Positions 22,991 to 33,397 of a stretch of 64,000 nt of DNA are shown here, one piece after another. Both the position numbers and the translations under genes were made by a program. Under the pieces are notes generated by a model. It was given only the letters and a program-made list of their open reading frames with translations, was not told where the DNA came from and made no database searches. Source of the stretch: an uncultured Pelagibacteraceae bacterium (GTDB lineage Bacteria > Pseudomonadota > Alphaproteobacteria > Pelagibacterales > Pelagibacteraceae); NCBI GenBank assembly GCA_902524945.1, contig CABZFF010000002.1:1-64000 (forward strand), read 5' to 3'. Numbering within the stretch: the first letter of the stretch is position 1; every line of letters begins with the position of its first letter.

Positions 22991-25666
22991 ATGGGCCAAA
23001 TTTTACTTACTGATGTTAGAAAAAAATTCTTAGATTATTTTGAAAAAAATAATCATAAAATTGTGGATTCCAGCAATCTAGTTCCAAATAATGACCCAAC
23101 TCTAATGTTCACCAACTCGGGTATGGTTCAATTTAAGAATGTTTTTACCGGTTTAGAAAAAAGAGATTACGAAAAAGCTACAACTTCTCAAAAGTGTGTT
23201 AGAGCAGGAGGTAAACATAATGATTTGGAAAACGTGGGATATACACCAAGACATCATACTTTTTTTGAAATGTTAGGAAATTTTTCTTTCGGGGATTATT
23301 TCAAAGAGCAAGCAATTATTCATGCGTGGCACTTATTAACTAAGGATTTTGAATTACCCAAAGAAAAACTTTGTGTAACAGTTTTTCATGAGGATGAAGA
23401 GTCATTTAAACTTTGGAAAAAAATAGCAGGTTTAAGTGAAAACAAAATAATAAAAATATCAACTTCAGATAACTTTTGGTCAATGGGAGACACTGGTCCA
23501 TGTGGACCTTGTTCAGAAATTTTTTATGATCATGGTGAAAAATTAAAAGGGGGACCGCCAGGAAGTCCAGATGAAGAAGGAGATAGATTTATTGAGATAT
23601 GGAATCTAGTATTCATGCAGTATGAACAAATAACGAAAGATAAAAGAATAAATTTACCTAAACCATCAGTAGACACTGGAATGGGGCTTGAAAGAATGAC
23701 GGCTGTTCTTCAAGGGACCCATGATAATTATAAGATTGATCACTTTAAAAAAATTATGACCGCATCTTCTGATTTATTGAATTCACCTATAAATGAGTCA
23801 ACTATTGCAAGTCACAGAGTTATTGCGGATCATTTAAGAGCTAGCAGCTTTTTAATTGCTGAGGGAATATTGCCTTCAAACGAAGGCCGAGGATACGTTT
23901 TAAGAAGAATTATGAGACGTGGGATGAGACACGCTCATTCCTTAGGAAGTAAAGATCCTGTTTTTTATAAGTTATTTGATATTTTATTAAATGAAATGAA
24001 AAGTAGTTACTCCGAATTAATTACTGGTAAAGAATTAATAATTGAGACTTTAAAAAATGAGGAAGAAAAATTTTCCTCTCTTTTAGAACGAGGAATGAAA
24101 ATACTTGATGAGAATTTAACTAAAGTCAAAAATAAAATCTTTCCTGGATCAATAGCATTCAAATTATATGATACTTATGGTTTCCCTTTAGACCTAACCG
24201 CCGACATTTTAAAAGGAAAGGGAATTAAAGTAGATTATGCTGATTTTGAAAAGGAGATGGAAAAAAGTAAAGCTCTTGCGCGAGCTAATTGGAAAGGGTC
24301 AGGAGATAAGTCTGTCGAGGAAAGATGGTTTAAAACAAGACAAGAAATAAGTCCAACTGAATTTTTAGGTTATGAATTCGATAAAGCGGAGGGAATTGTT
24401 ATTAAAATTTCAAAAGATGGTAAATTTGTAGACTCAGCTAACACTAGAGATGAGGTAGAAGTTATAACAAATCAAACCCCTTTTTATGGAGAGTCAGGAG
24501 GTCAAGTTGGTGACCAGGGTTATATTTTTAATTCAGATTGTAAAATAAAAATCAATGATACCCAAAAAAAAATGGGTGACTTATTTGTTCATTTTGGAAA
24601 AATTGAAAAAGGTTCAATTTCAATTGGGCAAAACGTTAATTTAGAAATAGATGTTTTAAAAAGAAATAACTCTAAAGCTTATCATTCAGCAACTCATTTA
24701 TTACATGAGTCATTAAGAAGAACTTTAGGTAAACATGTCACTCAAAAGGGTTCGTTGGTTTCACCAGATAGGCTAAGATTTGATTTTAGTCATAATAAGC
24801 CTATTGAAAAAGAGGAGTTGAAAAAAATAAATGGTATTGTAAACGAAATTGTAGCTGGTTCTACTGATGTTCAAACAAGAATAATGACTCCAAAAGAAGC
24901 AGTAAGCATGGGCGCATTGGCATTGTTTGGAGAAAAATATGGCGAAGAAGTGAGAGTGGTTTTTATGGGAAAGGATAATAACGGTTTTTTCTCTACAGAA
25001 TTGTGTGGAGGCACTCATGTCAAAAATACTAAAGAGGTTGGTAAATTTAAAGTTATAAGTCAGTCTTCAATCGCCTCAGGAGTTAGGAGGGTCGAGGCGT
25101 TAAGAGATAGTCAATTAGAAGATTATGAGAAAACACAAAAAAAAAATAAATCACAAAAAGAGTTGGATTTGAAAGATGAAATAACTTTAATTAAAAAGAA
25201 ATTACAAAAACTTAAAATAAAGCCAGATTATAAAGATAATTTAGATTTAACGGAAAACTTAAAAAATCTAAACAAACAGTTTAATAAATTAAAAATTGAA
25301 AACATCAAAAAAGATAAAAATAAAAATATAATACAGGATAAAAAAATTGGAGATATATTAATTCGAGAGCAAGTTTTGAAAGATTTTCCTCCTAAAGAAT
25401 TAAGAGGAATTATTGATCAAGGAAAAAAAGAGATCAAATCAGGTGTCATAATAAGTATCTCTACTTTTGAGGGTAAAGTAGGAGTCGCTATAGGAGTTTC
25501 TCGAGATCTTACGACTAAATTTAATGCTGTTACACTTGTTAAGACTGCATCTGAAATTTTAGGAGGAAAAGGTGGAGGAGGAAGAAAAGATTTTGCTCAA
25601 GCTGGCGGTGTCGATCAAAGTAAAATTGAACAAGTTTTCCAAGTAGTCAGAAAAAAGTTTAATTAA
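22991..25666 (+). CDS. alaS: Alanine-tRNA ligase
   Basis: An 891-residue class II synthetase. The catalytic domain starts with the usual [16 protein letters not shown] segment and includes [13 protein letters not shown], then [13 protein letters not shown]. The editing domain has the zinc motifs HSATHLLH and CGGTHV. The C-terminal DHHA1-type C-Ala domain ends in the glycine-rich [16 protein letters not shown]. It charges tRNA-Ala and edits Ser- and Gly-tRNA. It is convergent with icd and the coding ends overlap by eight bases. Confidence 0.97.
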   Translation: MGQILLTDVRKKFLDYFEKNNHKIVDSSNLVPNNDPTLMFTNSGMVQFKNVFTGLEKRDYEKATTSQKCVRAGGKHNDLENVGYTPRHHTFFEMLGNFSFGDYFKEQAIIHAWHLLTKDFELPKEKLCVTVFHEDEESFKLWKKIAGLSENKIIKISTSDNFWSMGDTGPCGPCSEIFYDHGEKLKGGPPGSPDEEGDRFIEIWNLVFMQYEQITKDKRINLPKPSVDTGMGLERMTAVLQGTHDNYKIDHFKKIMTASSDLLNSPINESTIASHRVIADHLRASSFLIAEGILPSNEGRGYVLRRIMRRGMRHAHSLGSKDPVFYKLFDILLNEMKSSYSELITGKELIIETLKNEEEKFSSLLERGMKILDENLTKVKNKIFPGSIAFKLYDTYGFPLDLTADILKGKGIKVDYADFEKEMEKSKALARANWKGSGDKSVEERWFKTRQEISPTEFLGYEFDKAEGIVIKISKDGKFVDSANTRDEVEVITNQTPFYGESGGQVGDQGYIFNSDCKIKINDTQKKMGDLFVHFGKIEKGSISIGQNVNLEIDVLKRNNSKAYHSATHLLHESLRRTLGKHVTQKGSLVSPDRLRFDFSHNKPIEKEELKKINGIVNEIVAGSTDVQTRIMTPKEAVSMGALALFGEKYGEEVRVVFMGKDNNGFFSTELCGGTHVKNTKEVGKFKVISQSSIASGVRRVEALRDSQLEDYEKTQKKNKSQKELDLKDEITLIKKKLQKLKIKPDYKDNLDLTENLKNLNKQFNKLKIENIKKDKNKNIIQDKKIGDILIREQVLKDFPPKELRGIIDQGKKEIKSGVIISISTFEGKVGVAIGVSRDLTTKFNAVTLVKTASEILGGKGGGGRKDFAQAGGVDQSKIEQVFQVVRKKFN

Positions 25667-26873
25667 GTTTTTTCTTTAAATTTCCATCTATAGCCTCTAA
25701 AAATTGATGGGTGCTTAAATATTTTGATGATTTATCAATCAGGATAGCAAGGTCTTTCGTCATTGAACCGCTTTCTACAGTTTCAACACAAACTTTTTCA
25801 AGAGATGAAGCAAACTTAATAAGTTGATTATTATTATCTAATTTACCTCTGTGAGATAAACCTCTGGTCCAAGCAAAAATTGAGGCTATTGGATTTGTAG
25901 AAGTTTCTTTTCCTTGTTGATGCATCCTGTAGTGTCTAGTTACTGTTCCGTGAGCAGCTTCTGACTCAACAGTTTTTCCATCTGGTGTCATTAATACGCT
26001 TGTCATTAATCCTAAAGAACCAAACCCTTGAGCTACTGTATCTGATTGAACATCACCGTCATAGTTTTTACAAGCCCAAACGTAACCTCCATTCCACTTC
26101 ATAGCACATGCTACCATGTCATCAATTAATCTATGTTCGTAAGAAATTTTCGCTGAGTCAAATTTGCTTTTAAATTCTTTTTCAAAAATTTCTTGAAATA
26201 AATCTTTAAAACGACCATCGTACGCCTTTAAGATTGTATTTTTAGTTGATAAATAAACAGGCCATTTTCTAACTAAACCATAATTCATACACGCTCTAGC
26301 AAAATTTTTAATAGAGTCATCTAGATTGTACATAGCTAAAGCTGTGCCTGGCCCAGAAAAATTAAATACTTCGAATTCTTTTTTATCTTTACCATCTTTT
26401 GATGTCCATTTTACTTCCATCTTTCCCTCTCCAGGGATCAAAAAATCAGTTGCACGATATTGATCACCAAAAGCGTGTCTTCCAATTACTATTGGCCGAG
26501 TCCATCCGGGAACTAATTTCGGAACATTTTTACAAATAATTGGTTCCCTAAATACTGTTCCACCTAAAATATTTCGAATGGTTCCATTAGGAGATCTCCA
26601 CATTTTTTTAAGTTTAAATTCCTCAACCCTTGCTTCATCGGGTGTGATAGTTGCACACTTAACACCAACACCGTGTTGATTAATGGCATTAGCAGCATCA
26701 ATAGTAATCTGGTCGTCTGTTTTATCCCGACTTTCCATCCCTAAATCGTAGTATTTTAAGTCTATTTCTAAATAAGGTTTGATTAACTTATCTTTAATAA
26801 AAGACCAAATAATTCTGGTCATTTCGTCACCGTCTAGCTCTACTACAGGATTTTTTACTTTAATTTTTGCCAT
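25659..26873 (-). CDS. icd: Isocitrate dehydrogenase (NADP+), dimeric eukaryote-like type
   Basis: A 404-residue enzyme of the homodimeric NADP-IDH subfamily shared by alphaproteobacteria and mitochondria. Signatures are [14 protein letters not shown] near 18-31, the substrate loop [41 protein letters not shown], and [12 protein letters not shown]. It makes 2-oxoglutarate and NADPH in the TCA cycle. The start is ATG, and the gene is divergent from psd across 64 bases. Confidence 0.96.
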   Translation of the reverse strand: MAKIKVKNPVVELDGDEMTRIIWSFIKDKLIKPYLEIDLKYYDLGMESRDKTDDQITIDAANAINQHGVGVKCATITPDEARVEEFKLKKMWRSPNGTIRNILGGTVFREPIICKNVPKLVPGWTRPIVIGRHAFGDQYRATDFLIPGEGKMEVKWTSKDGKDKKEFEVFNFSGPGTALAMYNLDDSIKNFARACMNYGLVRKWPVYLSTKNTILKAYDGRFKDLFQEIFEKEFKSKFDSAKISYEHRLIDDMVACAMKWNGGYVWACKNYDGDVQSDTVAQGFGSLGLMTSVLMTPDGKTVESEAAHGTVTRHYRMHQQGKETSTNPIASIFAWTRGLSHRGKLDNNNQLIKFASSLEKVCVETVESGSMTKDLAILIDKSSKYLSTHQFLEAIDGNLKKKLN

Positions 26874-26937
26874 AAAATATAGATTGATTAACTGTGATTT
26901 TTATACATATTAAGAAAATATTATCAAACTATTAATT

Positions 26938-27588
26938 ATGTTTAATACAATATTCCCAAAAATACACAAGGAAGGCTATAAATTTTTAGCAATTTCTATC
27001 TTAGCTACGTTCATAGCACTATTTATCTCAAATTTTTTTGGTATTTTATTTATAATAATTACAATATGGGTTTATTATTTCTTTAGAGATCCAGAACGCT
27101 TTTCAATTAATGACGATGCTTACTTAGTAAGTCCAGCCGATGGTCTTATAACTGATATTTCAGAGAGATCTGGACCTGAAGAATTAAGATTAGAAAATAC
27201 AACGTATACAAAAGTAAGTGTTTTTATGAATGTTTTTAATTGTCATGTAAATAGAATACCTACTTCTGGAAAAGTTGAAGAAATATATTATAAACCAGGA
27301 AAATTTTTGAATGCCTCTTTAGATAAAGCTAGCGAAGAAAATGAGAGAAATTATTTTAAAATTAAAGCAAAAAAAAATGGCGAAGAAATTGTAATTGTTC
27401 AAATAGCAGGGTTGATTGCAAGAAGGATTGTTTGTGAAGTTGAGCAAGGACAAGAACTAAAACAAGGTGACAGAGTTGGAATGATAAGATTTGGAAGCAG
27501 AGTTGATATTTATTTTAAAAACAAAAAAGTAGTAGCTAAACTAGGTCAAAATGTAATTGCTGGAGAAAGTTTATTAGCATCAGAATAA
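26938..27588 (+). CDS. psd: Phosphatidylserine decarboxylase proenzyme, short type
   Basis: A 216-residue proenzyme. Two N-terminal hydrophobic helices (about residues 17-48) are followed by FFRDPER and SPADG. The self-cleavage site that generates the pyruvoyl group is Gly186-Ser187 in RFGSRVD. The HVNRIP segment contains the conserved histidine. It makes phosphatidylethanolamine at the inner membrane. Its TAA overlaps the ATG of pssA by one base, so substrate synthesis and decarboxylation are translationally coupled. Confidence 0.95.
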   Translation: MFNTIFPKIHKEGYKFLAISILATFIALFISNFFGILFIIITIWVYYFFRDPERFSINDDAYLVSPADGLITDISERSGPEELRLENTTYTKVSVFMNVFNCHVNRIPTSGKVEEIYYKPGKFLNASLDKASEENERNYFKIKAKKNGEEIVIVQIAGLIARRIVCEVEQGQELKQGDRVGMIRFGSRVDIYFKNKKVVAKLGQNVIAGESLLASE

Positions 27589-28379
27589 TGGAGCAAAATA
27601 AAAAATTTAAATTAGTATCCTCAAAAAAAACCAGATACCTTCTACCTAATATTCTCACTTTGGGTGGCGTATGTCTTGGAATAAGTTCCATAAAATTTTC
27701 AATAGACGGCAACTTTAGTCTTGCTGTAACATTAATTTTACTCTCTGCAATATTAGATGCCTTAGATGGTAGAGTAGCAAGACTTATAAATGCAACTTCA
27801 GATTTTGGCAAAGAATTAGACTCTTTAACAGACTTTGTTAGTTTTGGCATAGCTCCAGTCTTAATTTTGTATTTTTGGAATCTTAATACATACGGTAAAC
27901 TTGGATGGGCAATTGCTTTAATCTATTCTGTTTGCTGTGTTCTTAGATTAGCAAGATTTAACCTTACAAAAATTGAAAATCAACAAGAGTGGAAAAATAA
28001 TTTTTTTGAGGGCATACCTTCCCCCGCAGGAGGTCTTATTATATTAATGCCATTAATTTACGAATTAACTGATATAAATTTAGATTTAAACATCAGAAGC
28101 TTAACTCCATTCCTAACAATATTTATTGCTTTGTTGTTAGTAAGTAAAATTCCTACACCCTCTCTAAAAAAAATTTCAATTTCATCTAAAACTACAGTTT
28201 TTCTTTTATTGGCAATAGGAATAATTTTTATTGCTTTATTATTTTACACTTTTGAAACCCTTTTAATTTTGTGTTTTTTTTATATATTATCCATACCTAT
28301 CAGTATTTTAATTTTTAAAAAGCAACAAAAAAAATACTTAACAAAAATATCAGATGAAGATCATGAAGATATTTTGTAA
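27588..28379 (+). CDS. pssA: CDP-diacylglycerol-serine O-phosphatidyltransferase
   Basis: A 263-residue integral membrane CDP-alcohol phosphatidyltransferase. The motif D-G-x2-A-R-x8-G-x3-D-x3-D is seen at Asp60 to Asp82 (DGRVAR...GKELDSLTD). About seven to eight hydrophobic helices follow. It converts CDP-diacylglycerol and serine to phosphatidylserine, the substrate of Psd encoded just upstream. The stop overlaps the start of rlmE by one base. Confidence 0.95.
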   Translation: MEQNKKFKLVSSKKTRYLLPNILTLGGVCLGISSIKFSIDGNFSLAVTLILLSAILDALDGRVARLINATSDFGKELDSLTDFVSFGIAPVLILYFWNLNTYGKLGWAIALIYSVCCVLRLARFNLTKIENQQEWKNNFFEGIPSPAGGLIILMPLIYELTDINLDLNIRSLTPFLTIFIALLLVSKIPTPSLKKISISSKTTVFLLLAIGIIFIALLFYTFETLLILCFFYILSIPISILIFKKQQKKYLTKISDEDHEDIL

Positions 28380-29005
28380 TGAAAAAGTCTAAAAGAGTAA
28401 AAAAAAGCAATACTTGGAAAATTAAACAACATAGGGATCAATTTTTTAAAAAATCGAAAGCTCTCGGTTATAGATCTAGAGCTTCATTTAAATTAATTGA
28501 ATTGAATAATAAATATAAATTTCTTAAAAAAAATACAAATTTATTGGATTTGGGGTCCAGCCCAGGTGGTTGGTCGCAGGTAGCTAGTAAAATAATTACC
28601 AGTGGAAAGATTTTATCTATCGATATTAATAATATGAAACCAATTGAAAATGTTAAATTTTTGAACTGTGATATTTTTGATCCAGTAACTAAAGATAGAA
28701 TTGATAATTATTTTAATGGAAATTTAGATGTTATAATTTCTGATATGGCCGCAGATACAACAGGTAACAAATCCCTCGATTCTATTAGAACAAATCAACT
28801 TTGTGCAGAAGTAATAAATTTTTCATCAAAAATCCTAAAAAACAATGGGGTTTTTGTCTCAAAGCTATTTATGGGGGAAGATTTTATTGAGGTGAGTAAT
28901 TTAGCAAAATCTTTATTTAAAAATGTAAATTTTTTTAAACCTGAAGCAAGTAGAAGTGAATCTAAAGAAACTTATTTACATTGTAAAATTATAAAGACTT
29001 TATAA
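28379..29005 (+). CDS. rlmE: 23S rRNA (uridine-2'-O)-methyltransferase RlmE/FtsJ
   Basis: A 208-residue SAM-dependent methyltransferase. The region GYRSRASFKLIEL near 33-45 carries the catalytic lysine, LDLGSSPGGWSQVA near 57-70 binds SAM, and ISDMAADTTG near 120 and the terminal RSESKETYL carry the remaining K-D-K-E residues. It methylates U2552 of 23S rRNA late in 50S assembly. A Lys-rich N-terminus fits RNA binding. It is coupled to pssA. Confidence 0.95.
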   Translation: MKKSKRVKKSNTWKIKQHRDQFFKKSKALGYRSRASFKLIELNNKYKFLKKNTNLLDLGSSPGGWSQVASKIITSGKILSIDINNMKPIENVKFLNCDIFDPVTKDRIDNYFNGNLDVIISDMAADTTGNKSLDSIRTNQLCAEVINFSSKILKNNGVFVSKLFMGEDFIEVSNLAKSLFKNVNFFKPEASRSESKETYLHCKIIKTL

Positions 29006-29031
29006 TTCTTAAAAATTGTATATAAGTTTAT

Positions 29032-30111
29032 ATGGTAACAATTAAAGAGTCTTTAACTTTTGATGATGTTCTTTTGCTTCCGAGATACTCTAATGTTCTA
29101 CCCACAGAAACGGATATTTCTCTAAATTTAACAAAGAAAATTTATTTAAAAGTACCGTTTTTATCTTCTGCGATGGATACTGTAACGGAGGCAAAAATGG
29201 CTATAGCGATTGCAAAAGCTGGAGGAATAGGAATTATTCATAGAAATTTAAATATTAAAGAACAGTCAATAGAAATTAGGAAAGTTAAAAAAAAAAAATT
29301 ATTTGTTGGTGGGGCAGTTGGCACAAGTAAAGAAGATTTTAATAGAGCTTACTCCCTTATAGATAATGGGTGTGATTTAATCGTAATTGATACTGCTCAC
29401 GGACATAGCAAAAAAGTATTGGATACTTTAATCAAGTTAAAAAAAAAAAATAAAAATGTTTCACTTTGCGTTGGAAATATTGCAACTAAAGAAGCTGCTA
29501 AAAGATTATATAACTCTGGCGCCGATATAATCAAAGTTGGTATTGGACCTGGTTCAATTTGTACGACAAGAATGGTTGCTGGTATTGGTGTTCCCCAAAT
29601 ATCTGCTATTATGGAAGTAAAAAGCGCTCTTAAAAATAAAAAAGTAAAGATTATTTCTGATGGCGGAATAAAATTTTCTGGAGATATTGCTAAAGCTTTA
29701 GCCGCTGGAGCAGATGCGATTATGATGGGTTCAATTTTTGCCGGGACTGATGAGAGTCCAGGAAAAAAATTTAAAGTTAAAGGTAAAATTTATAAACAAT
29801 ATAGAGGAATGGGTTCCATAGGTGCCATGTCTTCAGGTTCAGCAAATAGATACTTTCAAAAAAATTTCAAAGATAAATCAAAATTTGTACCCGAGGGAGT
29901 AGAGGGAAGAGTGGAGTATAAAGGAAGAGTGTCAGAAATTATATATCAGTTACAAGGTGGACTACGGTCCTCAATGGGGTATATAGGTGCTAAAAATTTG
30001 AGCCAAATATCAAAAAATGGCAAATTTATTAAAATTACGAAAGCTGGATTCTATGAGAGTATGGTACATAGTGTTGAAATGACTCAAAAAACAATTAATT
30101 ATAAATTATGA
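29032..30111 (+). CDS. guaB: IMP dehydrogenase without CBS (Bateman) domains
   Basis: A 359-residue enzyme that oxidises IMP to XMP with NAD+, the first step toward GMP. The catalytic loop GPGSICTTRMVAGIGVPQ is intact, as are the opening FDDVLLLPRYSNVLP, SSAMDTVTE, and the C-terminal RGMGSIGAM and QLQGGLRSSMGY. The usual CBS pair (about 110-120 residues) that normally interrupts the barrel is cleanly missing. IEIRKVKKKK near residue 81-90 runs straight into FVGGAVG. The gene is coupled (ATGA) to a TPR protein and then guaA. Confidence 0.95.
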   Translation: MVTIKESLTFDDVLLLPRYSNVLPTETDISLNLTKKIYLKVPFLSSAMDTVTEAKMAIAIAKAGGIGIIHRNLNIKEQSIEIRKVKKKKLFVGGAVGTSKEDFNRAYSLIDNGCDLIVIDTAHGHSKKVLDTLIKLKKKNKNVSLCVGNIATKEAAKRLYNSGADIIKVGIGPGSICTTRMVAGIGVPQISAIMEVKSALKNKKVKIISDGGIKFSGDIAKALAAGADAIMMGSIFAGTDESPGKKFKVKGKIYKQYRGMGSIGAMSSGSANRYFQKNFKDKSKFVPEGVEGRVEYKGRVSEIIYQLQGGLRSSMGYIGAKNLSQISKNGKFIKITKAGFYESMVHSVEMTQKTINYKL

Positions 30112-30530
30112 TACTACGGTTTATTAAATTTATTTTGATAATAATTATCTTATCAAATTCAGTTTACGCGAATACAAATTTTTTTGAAGAGGGATTTAAT
30201 CTTTTCAAAAAAAAGAAATTTAATGAGGCAAAATTTAAATTTGAACAAGATATAGTTTTTAATCCAAAAAATGAAATGTCATATTTATTTTTATCTAAAA
30301 TATTTAACAATTTTAATAAAAAAAAATTAGAAGAACAAAACTTAAACACTGTTATTTTACTCAATCCAGAAAATGAGGAAGCCATTTATAACTTAGCAAA
30401 ACTGAAACTTGATACATCAGACTACTTAAAAAGCAGAGAACTCAATGAAAAACTATCGAACCTATGTAAAAAATTTTGTAAAGAAAGTAAAAACTTAAAA
30501 AAAGAAATTGAAAATTTATCAAAGAAATAA
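30108..30530 (+). CDS. Small secreted TPR-like protein between guaB and guaA
   Basis: A 140-residue protein with an N-terminal signal peptide (about residues 1-21, ending VYA). Two to three tetratricopeptide-like helical pairs follow (GFNLFKKKKFNEAKFKFEQD, a VLLNPENEEAIYNLAKLKL-type repeat). TPRs mediate protein contacts, here in the periplasm or attached to the membrane. It begins inside the guaB stop and ends one base before the guaA ATG, so it is inserted into the guanine operon with no spacing. Function unknown. No lipobox is seen. Confidence 0.75.
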   Translation: MILRFIKFILIIIILSNSVYANTNFFEEGFNLFKKKKFNEAKFKFEQDIVFNPKNEMSYLFLSKIFNNFNKKKLEEQNLNTVILLNPENEEAIYNLAKLKLDTSDYLKSRELNEKLSNLCKKFCKESKNLKKEIENLSKK

Positions 30531-32090
30531 ATGCAATTTCAAAATAGCAAAGAACGAGTTTTAATTGTTGATTTTGGGTCTCAAGTAACAAAATTAATTG
30601 CAAGAAGAATTAGAGAATTAGGCGTTTATTCTGAAGTAATTACACCAAAAGAAATTAACAAATTACAAGATTATAATAAAGTAAAAGGTATAATTCTCTC
30701 TGGAGGTCCATCATCTGTAACAGGAAAAAAATTTGAAAGTATTCCAAAAAAAATATTTTCTTTAAAAATTCCAATTCTTGGCATTTGTTACGGATTACAA
30801 TTAATTGCTAAATTGTTCGGAGGAAAAATTAAATCTTCAAAAAAAAAGAGAGAGTTTGGAAGAGCTTACTTGTATAAAAAAAAAAATTCACTTCTCACTA
30901 AAAACTTTTTCAAACCAAAAAAGATTGTGTGGATGAGCCATGAAGATGCAGTTGTCAAGTTACCGAAGAAATTTAAATCTGTAGGATATACTAAAAATTC
31001 AAAGTTAACAATTATTGAAAATACTAAAGAAAAGATATACGGGGTTCAATTTCATCCTGAAGTAACACATACAGAAAATGGTATACAAATTTTCAGAAAT
31101 TTTTTGTTTTCAATTTGCAAAATAAAAAAAAGTTGGAACATTTTTTCTCAAAAAACTAGACTTATAAATAATATAAGGAAAACCGTAAAAAAAAATAAAG
31201 TAATTTGTGCCTTATCTGGCGGAGTAGATAGCAGTGTAGTTGCACTACTTATTCATCAAGCTATCAAAAAAAATTTGATTTGTTTAATGGTAGATACGGG
31301 ACTAATGAGAAAAAATGAATTTAAGTATACCTATCATATTTTTAAAAAAAAATATAAATTAAACGTTAAATTAATTGAAGCATCAAATATCTTTTTAAAT
31401 AGGTTAAAAAATATTTCAAATCCTGAAAAAAAAAGGAAAATAATTGGAAATTTATTCATTAAAATTTTTGAAAAGGAGTCAAAAAAATTCAAAAATGTAA
31501 AATTTTTAGCGCAGGGAACATTATATCCAGATATAATTGAAAGTAGATCTTCTTCAGGAAGTAAAACTTCTAAAATAAAATCCCACCATAATGTGGGTGG
31601 TTTACCGAAAAAAATGAATTTAAAACTTATTGAGCCTCTTAAAGAATTTTTCAAGGATGAAGTTAGGGTTTTAGGAGATACTTTAGGATTATCAAAAAAC
31701 ATAACCAACAGACATCCATTTCCGGGCCCTGGTTTAGGAATAAGAATTGTTGGCAATATAACTAAAGAGAAAATAAAAATGCTTCAGGAAGCAGATCATA
31801 TTTATATTAATGAACTAAAAAAAAGCAAGCTTTACAATAAGATTTGGCAAGCATATGCTGCACTATTGCCCATCAAAACAGTTGGAGTTATGGGGGACTC
31901 AAGAACTTATGAATATACTTGTTTATTACGGGCTGTGACATCAGAAGACGGTATGACTGCCGATTACTACAATTTACCAAAAGAGTTTTTAGATAAAATC
32001 ACAAATAAAATTATAAATAATGTAAAAGGTATAAATAGAATAGTTTATGATATAAGCTCAAAACCTCCAAGTACAATAGAATTAGAATAA
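30531..32090 (+). CDS. guaA: GMP synthase (glutamine-hydrolysing)
   Basis: A 519-residue two-domain enzyme. The N-terminal class I amidotransferase has nucleophile Cys86 in GICYGLQL and the [10 protein letters not shown] histidine-glutamate pair. The ATP-pyrophosphatase domain has the P-loop LSGGVDSSV near residue 228. The C-terminal dimerisation domain ends in the typical SSKPPSTIE. It converts XMP to GMP with glutamine and ATP and follows guaB in the same operon. It starts directly after the TPR gene stop. Confidence 0.97.
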   Translation: MQFQNSKERVLIVDFGSQVTKLIARRIRELGVYSEVITPKEINKLQDYNKVKGIILSGGPSSVTGKKFESIPKKIFSLKIPILGICYGLQLIAKLFGGKIKSSKKKREFGRAYLYKKKNSLLTKNFFKPKKIVWMSHEDAVVKLPKKFKSVGYTKNSKLTIIENTKEKIYGVQFHPEVTHTENGIQIFRNFLFSICKIKKSWNIFSQKTRLINNIRKTVKKNKVICALSGGVDSSVVALLIHQAIKKNLICLMVDTGLMRKNEFKYTYHIFKKKYKLNVKLIEASNIFLNRLKNISNPEKKRKIIGNLFIKIFEKESKKFKNVKFLAQGTLYPDIIESRSSSGSKTSKIKSHHNVGGLPKKMNLKLIEPLKEFFKDEVRVLGDTLGLSKNITNRHPFPGPGLGIRIVGNITKEKIKMLQEADHIYINELKKSKLYNKIWQAYAALLPIKTVGVMGDSRTYEYTCLLRAVTSEDGMTADYYNLPKEFLDKITNKIINNVKGINRIVYDISSKPPSTIELE

Positions 32091-32100
32091 TTATTGATCA

Positions 32101-32892
32101 ATGAACCAAAAAATAAAAAAGATTTTAAATAAAAAAAATAAATCAAAAATAGTAAGTTTGACCGCTTACTCGAAAAATATTGCAAAGATTTTAGATAATT
32201 ATTGTGATTTAATTTTAGTGGGAGATTCCATGGCAAATGTTTTATATGGTGAAAATGATACTCATAAAATTACATTAGAAAATATCATTCAACATACTAA
32301 AAGTGTAAAAAAAGGGATTAAAAAATCTCTTCTTGTAGTAGATATGCCAATAGGATCTTACAAAAATAAAAAAATAGCAAAGAAAAATGCTAAATTAGTT
32401 AAACGTCTAACTAACTGCGATGCAATAAAATTAGAAAGTAATAATAAAAATTTTAACATCATTAAAGAGTTGGTAAGGATAAAAATTCCTGTAATGGGGC
32501 ACATAGGGTATACACCTCAATTTAAAAAAAAATTTAAAATTGAAGGTGACACCCCATTTAAGATTAAAAAACTTTTGAAGGAAGCAAAACTTATTGAAAA
32601 AGCTGGTGCGTTTGCAATTGTATTAGAATGTATTGCTCCTCATGCATCTAAAATTATAACAAAAGAGCTTTCTATACCTACTATCGGGATCGGTTCCTCT
32701 ATAAATTGCGACGGCCAAATATTAGTTACTGATGACATGCTTGGATTAAGCGGATTTTATCCAAAATTTGTTAAAAAATATATAACCTTAGATAGAATAA
32801 TTGAAAAAGCTGTAAAAAAATATACTAAAGATGTTAAAATTAAAAGTTTTCCCTCAACAAAAAATTATTTAAATGGAAGAAAATATAAATAA
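32101..32892 (+). CDS. panB: 3-methyl-2-oxobutanoate hydroxymethyltransferase
   Basis: A 263-residue TIM-barrel enzyme for the first committed step of pantothenate synthesis: 5,10-methylene-THF plus ketoisovalerate gives ketopantoate. Visible family motifs are LTAYSKNIAKILD, VGDSMANVLYG with the metal-binding Asp, DMPIGSY, and GHIGYTPQ. The C-terminal region is Lys-rich. The last 20 bases overlap the start of the following membrane-protein gene. No panC is in the window. Confidence 0.94.
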   Translation: MNQKIKKILNKKNKSKIVSLTAYSKNIAKILDNYCDLILVGDSMANVLYGENDTHKITLENIIQHTKSVKKGIKKSLLVVDMPIGSYKNKKIAKKNAKLVKRLTNCDAIKLESNNKNFNIIKELVRIKIPVMGHIGYTPQFKKKFKIEGDTPFKIKKLLKEAKLIEKAGAFAIVLECIAPHASKIITKELSIPTIGIGSSINCDGQILVTDDMLGLSGFYPKFVKKYITLDRIIEKAVKKYTKDVKIKSFPSTKNYLNGRKYK

Positions 32893-33382
32893 AAAATTGG
32901 TACTTAAAGATAAATTTTTTTCTTTTTTGGAAAAAAATAAGCTCAAGCTAATAATATTATTTTTTTTGGTTTTAATATCAATGTCTTTGATTTTTTTTTT
33001 AAAAATAAAAGAAAATAAAAAAGATATTTTGATATCTGAAAAATATATACAAGCAGGTATCTATTTAACAAACGAAAAAAAAAAAGAATCTAAGCAGATT
33101 TTAGAAGAAATTATTTTATCTGATAATAATTTTTACAAAATTTTAGCATTAAATACGTTATTAGAAAAAGATTTAGAAGATAATAATGAAAAAATTTTAA
33201 ATTATTTTAGAATTGTAGAAAAATCAGTGAAAGAAAAAGAAATAAAAGACCTTATTACACTTAAAAAAGCACTTTATCTATTAAAAAACTCAAATATTGA
33301 AGCTGGTGAAAAGTTGCTTAAGGCTTTAATAAATTCTGAGTCAAAATTAAAATTTTTAGCGAAAGAAATTTTATCTGATTAA
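32873..33382 (+). CDS. Membrane-anchored YfgM-like protein
   Basis: A 169-residue protein with one transmembrane helix (about residues 24-44) after a short basic cytoplasmic N-terminus, then a helical, charged periplasmic domain with TPR-like repeats. The pattern and its position directly before a BamB-like lipoprotein match the YfgM/tetratricopeptide protein found with bamB in many proteobacteria. YfgM associates with the Sec translocon and periplasmic chaperones in E. coli. Sequence similarity is weak, so this rests on architecture and synteny. Confidence 0.65.
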   Translation: MEENINKKLVLKDKFFSFLEKNKLKLIILFFLVLISMSLIFFLKIKENKKDILISEKYIQAGIYLTNEKKKESKQILEEIILSDNNFYKILALNTLLEKDLEDNNEKILNYFRIVEKSVKEKEIKDLITLKKALYLLKNSNIEAGEKLLKALINSESKLKFLAKEILSD

Positions 33383-33397
33383 ATAAATTTTAACTTG

